Positions 27,198 through 32,375 of a stretch of DNA of 32,375 nucleotides are shown piece by piece. The notes beneath the pieces are model-generated. The model did not search any database. It was given only the letters and a program-made list of their open reading frames with translations, and was not told the origin of the DNA. The first letter of the stretch is position 1. The number at the start of each line of letters is the position of its first letter. A program made the translations under genes and the position numbers. Origin of the DNA: Burkholderiaceae bacterium (lineage in GTDB: Bacteria; Pseudomonadota; Gammaproteobacteria; Burkholderiales; Burkholderiaceae_A); NCBI GenBank assembly GCA_018882785.1, contig VERI01000018.1:1-32375 (forward strand), given 5' to 3'.

Positions 27198-28574
27198 TCA
27201 ATGAGGAAACGTCAAGGTAAATCGAGTGATGCCGCGGGCAGAGCTGGCGTAGACGCTGCCGCCATGTGCTTCCACTATCGCCTTGGTGATGGCAAGTCCC
27301 AACCCCACCCCATCTGAGCCGAGATGCGAGCGCGCTTGGTCCACGCGATAGAAGCGGTCAAATAATCGTGGCATCAAGAGCGGATCAATGTCTTCGCCGC
27401 TGTTCTCAACTGAGATGTCGGTGCAGTTCGTCCGACTGGCAACAGTGATTTTTACGCAACTGCCTGAAGGCGCGTAACGTAGCGCATTCGACATGAGATT
27501 GCTCAATGCACGCCGGAACATAAGGCGGTCGCCCTGCACCGGGCCGTTCCCCTCCAGGGTTAGAGCAATACTCTTGTCGTCTGCCACAGCCTCGTAGAAG
27601 TCGATCAACGCTTGGACTTCATCTGCGGCCATGAAGTCTTCTTTGTGCGGTAGGTCCACCCTGCGTTCGGTTTTAGCCAACAGCAACATGTCAGACACCA
27701 TGCGAGCCAGTCGCTGCAACTCCTCGGCGTTTGAAGCAAGAACATCCTTGTAAACCTCGTTCTCACGCTTGGAAGTCAAAGTAACCTGAGTCTGAGTGAG
27801 CAGGTTACTGATTGGCGTCCGAAGTTCATGAGCCAAGTCGGAAGAGAACTCAGACAATCGCTGAAAGTCATCCTGGAGCCGCTCTAGCATCTGGTTGAGC
27901 GTCTTCGCCAAATCAGCCATCTCGATTGGCACAGACTGAACCGGCATGCAAGGCTGCAAACGCTGGGCGGTTACGGCAGCAGCATGCGCCTTAATGGCTC
28001 TTAGTGGAGCGAGGCCGTAATAGACCGCTGCCCATCCAAGCAAACCGCTGACGACGATTGCTGCTAGCGCATACAAGCCTAGTGCGTTCAAAAGCTCATT
28101 TAGAAAATGCTGATGGTGGGCCGTATCCATGGCAAGGCTGACCGTGAGTTGAATTCCTGGCGCGTACTGCGCCTCTGCCTGAAATTGCTGATGTCGGAAT
28201 TCCTGCTGTCCGCGACGCCACCACATCAAAGCCATTAAAGGATTCACATCTGGAGGCAACTGCAGACGATCAGCCGCAGGATAACCCTCGGTCTGAAAGA
28301 GGATTCGCCCATCACCACTGCTGACGCGCACGAAAAGTCCGTGGTGATGATTAAGCGATTCGTCGAGCCGGCGATCCAAATCTTTGGAGGATCTGCTACT
28401 TTCGATGATTTCGCCAATGAGATCTTGCTTGTCTTGCAGTGCACCGCGATCAAGGTCAACAAAGTGTTGATCCGCCGCAGCCATGAATAGCCCGCCCAAA
28501 CCCAGCACCACGCTGGAGGCCACCAGGGTAAAAAAAAGCGTAAGCCGGTGGGTCAACGATAGACGAGGCAACAC
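27198..28574 (-). CDS. copS: Heavy-metal sensor histidine kinase (CopS/CusS-like)
   Basis: A 458-residue inner-membrane kinase that probably senses periplasmic copper and phosphorylates the regulator encoded just before it. Order: span 1 (about 11-33), a periplasmic loop with several His/Met residues (LNHHHGLF, FRHQQFQ, DTAHHQHF), span 2 (about 165-187), HAMP, then the HisKA box SSDLAHELRTPISN (His249) and the ATPase with NLMSNALRYAPSG and GLGLAITKAIVEAHGG. Its start directly abuts the stop of copR. Silver or copper specificity cannot be told from sequence alone. Confidence 0.92.
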   Translation of the reverse strand: MLPRLSLTHRLTLFFTLVASSVVLGLGGLFMAAADQHFVDLDRGALQDKQDLIGEIIESSRSSKDLDRRLDESLNHHHGLFVRVSSGDGRILFQTEGYPAADRLQLPPDVNPLMALMWWRRGQQEFRHQQFQAEAQYAPGIQLTVSLAMDTAHHQHFLNELLNALGLYALAAIVVSGLLGWAAVYYGLAPLRAIKAHAAAVTAQRLQPCMPVQSVPIEMADLAKTLNQMLERLQDDFQRLSEFSSDLAHELRTPISNLLTQTQVTLTSKRENEVYKDVLASNAEELQRLARMVSDMLLLAKTERRVDLPHKEDFMAADEVQALIDFYEAVADDKSIALTLEGNGPVQGDRLMFRRALSNLMSNALRYAPSGSCVKITVASRTNCTDISVENSGEDIDPLLMPRLFDRFYRVDQARSHLGSDGVGLGLAITKAIVEAHGGSVYASSARGITRFTLTFPH

Positions 28575-29261
28575 TCAGGGCTCCTGCGGCACTTCAAGCA
28601 CGTATCCCATGCCCCGTACTGTCTGGATCAATTTGACCGCTTGCCCATCGTCGATTTTGATTCGCAAGCGTCGCATTGCCACTTCGATGACATTCGTGTC
28701 GGAATCGAAGTTCATATCCCACACTTGAGACGCAATCAAGGAGCGTGGTAATACCTCACCTTGTCGGCGCATCAGCAATTCGAGGAGACCGAATTCCTTT
28801 GCGGTCAGATCTATCCGGCGCCCACCTCGCGTAACGCGACGTCGCAGCAAATCCAGTTCTAAATCCGCCGTGCGCAGGGTGTTGCTATCCACTCCACCTC
28901 CGCGCCCACGGCGAAGAATTGTTCTCACCCGTGCCAAAAGCTCCGCAAAAGAAAATGGCTTGACCAGATAGTCGTCAGCCCCCAGTTCAAGACCCTTGAC
29001 GCGATCCTCGACCTGGTCGCGTGCGGTCAAAAATAGCACCGGCATGTCCAACCCGCGCCGACGCAATGAGGCCAACACTTGCCAGCCATCGAGTTCGGGA
29101 AGCATCACGTCAAGAACTACTAAGTTGTATTCACCATGCAGGGCCAGATGCAGCCCATCGGTGCCGTTGACAGCCAAATCCGCGACGAATCCAGCCTCAT
29201 TCAGTCCCTGGCGCAAATATTCGCCGGTCTTCGGCTCGTCTTCAACGATGAGTATTTTCAA
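28575..29261 (-). CDS. copR: OmpR-family copper response regulator (CopR/CusR-like)
   Basis: A 228-residue response regulator. The receiver domain carries the acidic pair E7/D8, the phosphoacceptor D51 ([14 protein letters not shown]) and the conserved Lys (VKPFSF). The C-terminal winged helix ends in [14 protein letters not shown]. It should bind the palindrome at 29321-29340, which lies between it and the divergent copper operon, and so control both directions. It is transcribed with copS. Confidence 0.93.
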   Translation of the reverse strand: MKILIVEDEPKTGEYLRQGLNEAGFVADLAVNGTDGLHLALHGEYNLVVLDVMLPELDGWQVLASLRRRGLDMPVLFLTARDQVEDRVKGLELGADDYLVKPFSFAELLARVRTILRRGRGGGVDSNTLRTADLELDLLRRRVTRGGRRIDLTAKEFGLLELLMRRQGEVLPRSLIASQVWDMNFDSDTNVIEVAMRRLRIKIDDGQAVKLIQTVRGMGYVLEVPQEP

Positions 29262-29320
29262 GAGTTAGCTCCCTGTCCCGCGTAAGGGAAGTCTGCCAGA
29301 AAACCAGGGAAGTGACGCAC

Positions 29321-29340
29321 AGATGACAAATTTGTCATCT
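29321..29340. promoter_or_regulatory. CusR/CopR-type operator
   Basis: A perfect 20-bp palindrome, AGATGACAAATTTGTCATCT. Its core ATGACAA-N2-TTGTCAT corresponds to the known CusR box of E. coli. It lies 60 bp before copR and 75 bp before the divergent operon. Confidence 0.88.
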
Positions 29341-29414
29341 TCAGATCATCTTCTCGACAGATGAGATAGCTAACACTACGTAGTCTTAAGCAATCACCCT
29401 CGGAAGAACCCTTG

Positions 29415-29729
29415 ATGCTCACCAAATTCAACATCTCCGGAGCCCTGGTGTCATGGTCGTGCTTGATCGTTTCCGGCGTAGCAGTTGCTGCCCCTGAGGA
29501 AAAAACCCAGCTCCAGCCACTGCCCAGCGAACTTCGCTACACGTCCAGCCTGACTAACTACAAAGGCTACACCGACCAGGCTGTGCAGTCTTGGCGTGGT
29601 GCAAATGACCGGGTGGGTCAAGTCGGAGGCTGGCGAGCTTATGCCAAAGAAATAGCCGAGCAACCCGCCTCGAACGCTCAGCCTGCCGCCGACCCGCACG
29701 CCGGCCACCACAAAGGGACCCAGCGATGA
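29415..29729 (+). CDS. Small periplasmic protein of the copper operon, His-rich C-terminus
   Basis: A 104-residue protein with a signal peptide (about residues 1-26, GVAVAA). A middle segment reads PLPSELRYTSSLTNYKGYTDQAVQSWRGANDRVGQVGGWRAYAKE. The tail DPHAGHHKG could bind copper. It often accompanies TolC/CopA-type copper genes, but I know of no assigned function. ATG 29415 follows GGAAG with 8-nt spacing; an upstream TTG is unlikely. It is the first gene of the copper operon behind the CusR-type box and overlaps the next gene by 4 nt. Confidence 0.75.
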   Translation: MLTKFNISGALVSWSCLIVSGVAVAAPEEKTQLQPLPSELRYTSSLTNYKGYTDQAVQSWRGANDRVGQVGGWRAYAKEIAEQPASNAQPAADPHAGHHKGTQR

Positions 29730-31159
29730 AGCGGCTGACCTCTCCTCGTGGCTTGAAACTCACAGCGGCGCTCGTTGGCATCGGAGTTCTGTCCGGTTGT
29801 GCCAGCGTCAGCCTCGAGCAGAACTTGCATCGAGTTAACCAGGAAACTGCCGCCTTTTCTGGCGGACAGGTTCAGCTTGCGCGGGATGCATCTGAACGCA
29901 AAGAACGGGACCTGGCTGCCTCACAACTGCTTCGGTCTCCCTTGGGGCAGAAGGAAGCCGTACAGCTGGCCTTATTGAATAGTGCATCACTACAAGCATT
30001 GCTGGCTCAGGGATGGGCTGACGCCGCTGCTGGCGCACAAAGCGGGCGCATTTCTAACCCTGCATTCAGCTTTGAGCGAATGGTCAAAGGCGATGAGCTC
30101 GAGTTGGGGCGCGCTTTATCGTTTGGCCTTCTTGATGTGCTGACCCTGCCAGTGCGTCAAAACCTGGCACGACAGCGAATTGAACAGGCGCAATTGCAAC
30201 TGTCTGGTCAGGTCATTGATCACGTTACGCGCGTACGCCAGGCATGGGTTCGCGCAGTCGCAGCGCAGCAGACTCTCAATTACGCGCAGCAAATTGTTGA
30301 GGCAGCAGAAGCAAGTTCCGAGTTGGCTCGGCGCATGCAGGCGGCTGGAAATTTCAATCGACTAAACCGCGCTCGCGAACAGGCTTTTTACGCAGACGCT
30401 GCCACCCGTTTAGCGACTGCCCAGCATCAGGTGACCTCAACCAGAGAAGAACTAGTCCGACTCCTCGGCCTGGATGAAGCTCAAGCAAACATACTGCAAC
30501 TCCCGCAGCGCTTGCCTGATTTGCCTAGAGAAGCTCTCGATGCCACTGCGATCGGAAGTATGGCCACAAGAACTCGCTTGGACATTCAGCTGGCGCTCAA
30601 CGGCATCAACTCGGCTGCGAAAGCACAAGGGATCACAAAGATCACAAGCTTCACTGATATTGAACTGATTGCACGACGCAACACCACCTTTGACAACGCG
30701 TCCGGTAGCAGAAGCACTGCCCGAGGTTTTGAAGTCGATATCCGATTGCCGATTTTCGATTGGGGGGACATGCAACGAAGTGCGTGGAATGCACGCACGA
30801 TTGCTGCAGCCCATAACCTTGAGGCCGCTGTACGCTCAGCAGGGTCCAACCTCAGGGAGAGCTATTCGGCATATAGGACTGCCTATGACATCGCTCGACA
30901 CCACCGCGATGAGGTGGTGCCAATCCGGAAGGTCATATCAGAAGAAAACCAGCTCCGATACAACGGAATGATCATCGGCGTATTTGAGTTGTTGGCTGAT
31001 GCAAAAGATCAAGTCAGCACAGTCATAGCAGCCATCAATGCTGAGCAGCAATTTTGGCTGGCAGACGCTGCTTTGAAGGCCTCGGTCATCGGCAGGCCTA
31101 CAACTATGGCTATAGCACCTGCGGCTGCAGCAGCACCTACTGCCGCGGCCCCCCATTGA
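29726..31159 (+). CDS. TolC-family outer-membrane efflux lipoprotein
   Basis: A 477-residue outer-membrane factor of the TolC/CusC family, probably the exit duct of a copper efflux system. A lipoprotein signal (LSGC, about Cys25) is followed by two repeated helical OEP domains. These include KEAVQLALLNSASLQALLAQGWADAAAGAQSGRISNPAFSFER and, in the second half, FEVDIRLPIFDWGDMQRSAWNARTIAAAHNLEAAVRSAGSNLRESYSAYRTAYD. The C-terminus is a low-complexity Ala/Pro/Thr tail. No RND pump or adaptor is visible in the window; they may follow beyond it. Confidence 0.9.
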   Translation: MKRLTSPRGLKLTAALVGIGVLSGCASVSLEQNLHRVNQETAAFSGGQVQLARDASERKERDLAASQLLRSPLGQKEAVQLALLNSASLQALLAQGWADAAAGAQSGRISNPAFSFERMVKGDELELGRALSFGLLDVLTLPVRQNLARQRIEQAQLQLSGQVIDHVTRVRQAWVRAVAAQQTLNYAQQIVEAAEASSELARRMQAAGNFNRLNRAREQAFYADAATRLATAQHQVTSTREELVRLLGLDEAQANILQLPQRLPDLPREALDATAIGSMATRTRLDIQLALNGINSAAKAQGITKITSFTDIELIARRNTTFDNASGSRSTARGFEVDIRLPIFDWGDMQRSAWNARTIAAAHNLEAAVRSAGSNLRESYSAYRTAYDIARHHRDEVVPIRKVISEENQLRYNGMIIGVFELLADAKDQVSTVIAAINAEQQFWLADAALKASVIGRPTTMAIAPAAAAAPTAAAPH

Positions 31160-31176
31160 TTGAAGGACGGTCTCAA

Positions 31177-32375
31177 ATGACATCCAGACGAGAGTTTTTT
31201 AAGTTTGCAGGTATCGCTGGCGGTGCCGTTGCGGCGAGTTCGGTCAGCCGCGCCGCTATGGCGGCATTGCCAGAGCCGATGATTCAAACTTCGGCTCAGA
31301 CCATGGCGCCTTTGATCCCAAATACCGGACGCCCCTACAACCCCGTCGTGACTTTGAACGGATGGACGCTGCCATGGCGAATGAACCAGGGAGTGAAAGA
31401 GTTCCATCTAGTTGCTGAGCCAGTGGTTCGCGAAATGGCGCCGGGCTTTAAAGCTCATCTCTGGGGTTACAACGGACAAAGCCCCGGTCCGACGATCGAG
31501 GTCGTTGAAGGAGATCGAGTTCGTATCTTTGTGACCAACAGGTTGCCTGAACACACCAGCATTCATTGGCATGGCCAGCGATTGCCCAACGGAATGGACG
31601 GGGTGGCCGGGTTGAATCAGCCCGCAATCTCACCGGGAAAGACCTTTGTCTATGAGTTTGTTGCAAGACGCCCGGGAACCTTCATGTACCACCCGCATGC
31701 CGATGAAATGACACAGATGGCCATGGGCATGATGGGTTTTTGGGTCACGCATCCCAAAGCCAAGAACCCATTGATTGATGAAGTCAACCGCGATTTTTGT
31801 TTCTTGCTCAGTGCCTACGACATCGATCCTGGCAGCTACACGCCAAAGATCATGACGATGCTCGATTTCAACTTGTGGAGTTGGAACAGTCGCATCTTCC
31901 CCGGCATTGACTCGCTCAATGTGCGACTCAATGACAAGGTGCGTATCCGGATCGGTAATTTAACGATGACCAATCATCCGATTCACTTGCACGGACATGA
32001 ATTCCTTGTTACCGGTACCGATGGGGGGCCAACGCCCAAAAGCACTCGGTGGTACGAAGTAACAACAGATGTGGCTGTCGGCCAAATGCGCCAGATTGAG
32101 TTCCTGGCAGATGAGGAGGGAGATTGGGCCTTCCATTGCCACAAGAGCCATCACACCATGAACGCTATGGGTCACAACGTGCCCACATTGATAGGTGTCG
32201 ACCACTCCGGGGTCGCCAAAAAAATCAATAAGTTAATTCCAGACTACATGGTGATGGGTGAGCGCGGTATGGCTGATATGGCTGAAATGGAGATGCCTCT
32301 GCCTGAGAACACCGCAGCGATGATGACTGGCGACGGCCCCTTTGGATCAGTCGAAATGGGCGGCATGTTCAGTGT
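31177..32375 (+). CDS. copA: Multicopper oxidase, CopA-like, Tat-exported (3' end outside window)
   Basis: At least 399 codons, open to the end of the window. The N-terminus carries a twin-arginine signal (SRREFFKFAGIAGGAVAAS). All four copper-binding blocks appear: HWHGQ, YHPHAD, HPIHLHGHEF and HCHKSHHTMNAM, so this is a complete multicopper oxidase core, probably oxidising Cu(I) in the periplasm. Its spacing is that of the compact type lacking the long Met-rich middle of classic CopA. Met-rich clusters begin after the core (GERGMADMAEMEMPLPENT, then EMGGMF). GAAGGA precedes ATG 31177. It is third in the copper operon. Confidence 0.92.
   Translation, partial: MTSRREFFKFAGIAGGAVAASSVSRAAMAALPEPMIQTSAQTMAPLIPNTGRPYNPVVTLNGWTLPWRMNQGVKEFHLVAEPVVREMAPGFKAHLWGYNGQSPGPTIEVVEGDRVRIFVTNRLPEHTSIHWHGQRLPNGMDGVAGLNQPAISPGKTFVYEFVARRPGTFMYHPHADEMTQMAMGMMGFWVTHPKAKNPLIDEVNRDFCFLLSAYDIDPGSYTPKIMTMLDFNLWSWNSRIFPGIDSLNVRLNDKVRIRIGNLTMTNHPIHLHGHEFLVTGTDGGPTPKSTRWYEVTTDVAVGQMRQIEFLADEEGDWAFHCHKSHHTMNAMGHNVPTLIGVDHSGVAKKINKLIPDYMVMGERGMADMAEMEMPLPENTAAMMTGDGPFGSVEMGGMFS

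Overview
The window looks like a chromosomal accessory region of a denitrifying betaproteobacterium, probably Burkholderiales. I infer this from the style of its nor/nir genes, the tandem glycine riboswitch before a dadA gene, and the CopRS-type copper locus; no taxonomic marker gene is present, so the assignment is inference. Coding density is high from 5.2 to 25 kb. At both sides of that block it drops into short cassettes, broken genes and repeats.

Layout. (1) 1-2.6 kb: a DsbA/FrnE-family gene, then two complete type II toxin-antitoxin (TA) operons. Each operon lies between copies of a ~123 bp repeat (R1, R2, R3). On the minus strand each repeat consists of two direct arm motifs, a near-perfect inverted-repeat core and the exact 3' half (44 nt, including CCA) of a CAT-anticodon, tRNA-Met-like gene. 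This is the form expected of an attR left by a tyrosine recombinase that integrates into a tRNA. (2) 2.6-5.1 kb: a scar zone with a 43-residue membrane peptide, the first 21 codons of a lactate-dehydrogenase-like gene, an orphan ORF, a 5'-truncated IS3-type transposase, and an omega-amino-acid aminotransferase that lacks its N-terminus and has Asn where the PLP lysine should be. (3) 5.2-23.7 kb: a compact nitrite-to-N2O module: norCBQD; cbiX and nirE; nirC-F-DL-G-H-J-N; a TrpD2/YbiB-like gene; an NnrS-like membrane protein with a SufT/MIP18 protein; a Dnr-type regulator; nirS; nnrS. Four FNR/Dnr-type boxes sit before norC, in the nirE/nirC gap, before the SufT operon and in the dnr/nirS gap. 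(4) 23.7-25.3 kb: dadA under a tandem glycine riboswitch. (5) 25.5-26.6 kb: a second copy of the TA cassette with its repeat (R4), its toxin gene beheaded, then a MAPEG gene truncated by a fifth repeat core (R5). (6) 26.7-32.4 kb: a small protein of the type that accompanies serine recombinases, then a copper locus: copS/copR divergent from a His-rich periplasmic protein, a TolC-type outer-membrane lipoprotein and a Tat-exported multicopper oxidase that runs off the end.

How it works together. NirE makes precorrin-2, and CbiX probably handles the chelation step toward siroheme. NirDL/G/H decarboxylate siroheme, and NirJ, NirF and NirN finish heme d1 for NirS. NirS makes NO, NorCB (assembled with NorQ/NorD) reduces it to N2O, and Dnr and NnrS handle NO sensing and stress. 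No nitrate or N2O reductase genes are visible.

The most unusual feature is the repeat system. Blocks 1975-2577 and 25474-26076 are gap-free direct repeats of 603 bp offset by 23,499 bp, and they bracket the whole denitrification module. The five attR-like sites with TA cassettes between them look like repeated accretion at one tRNA gene, or a TA-cassette system spread by an integrase encoded elsewhere.
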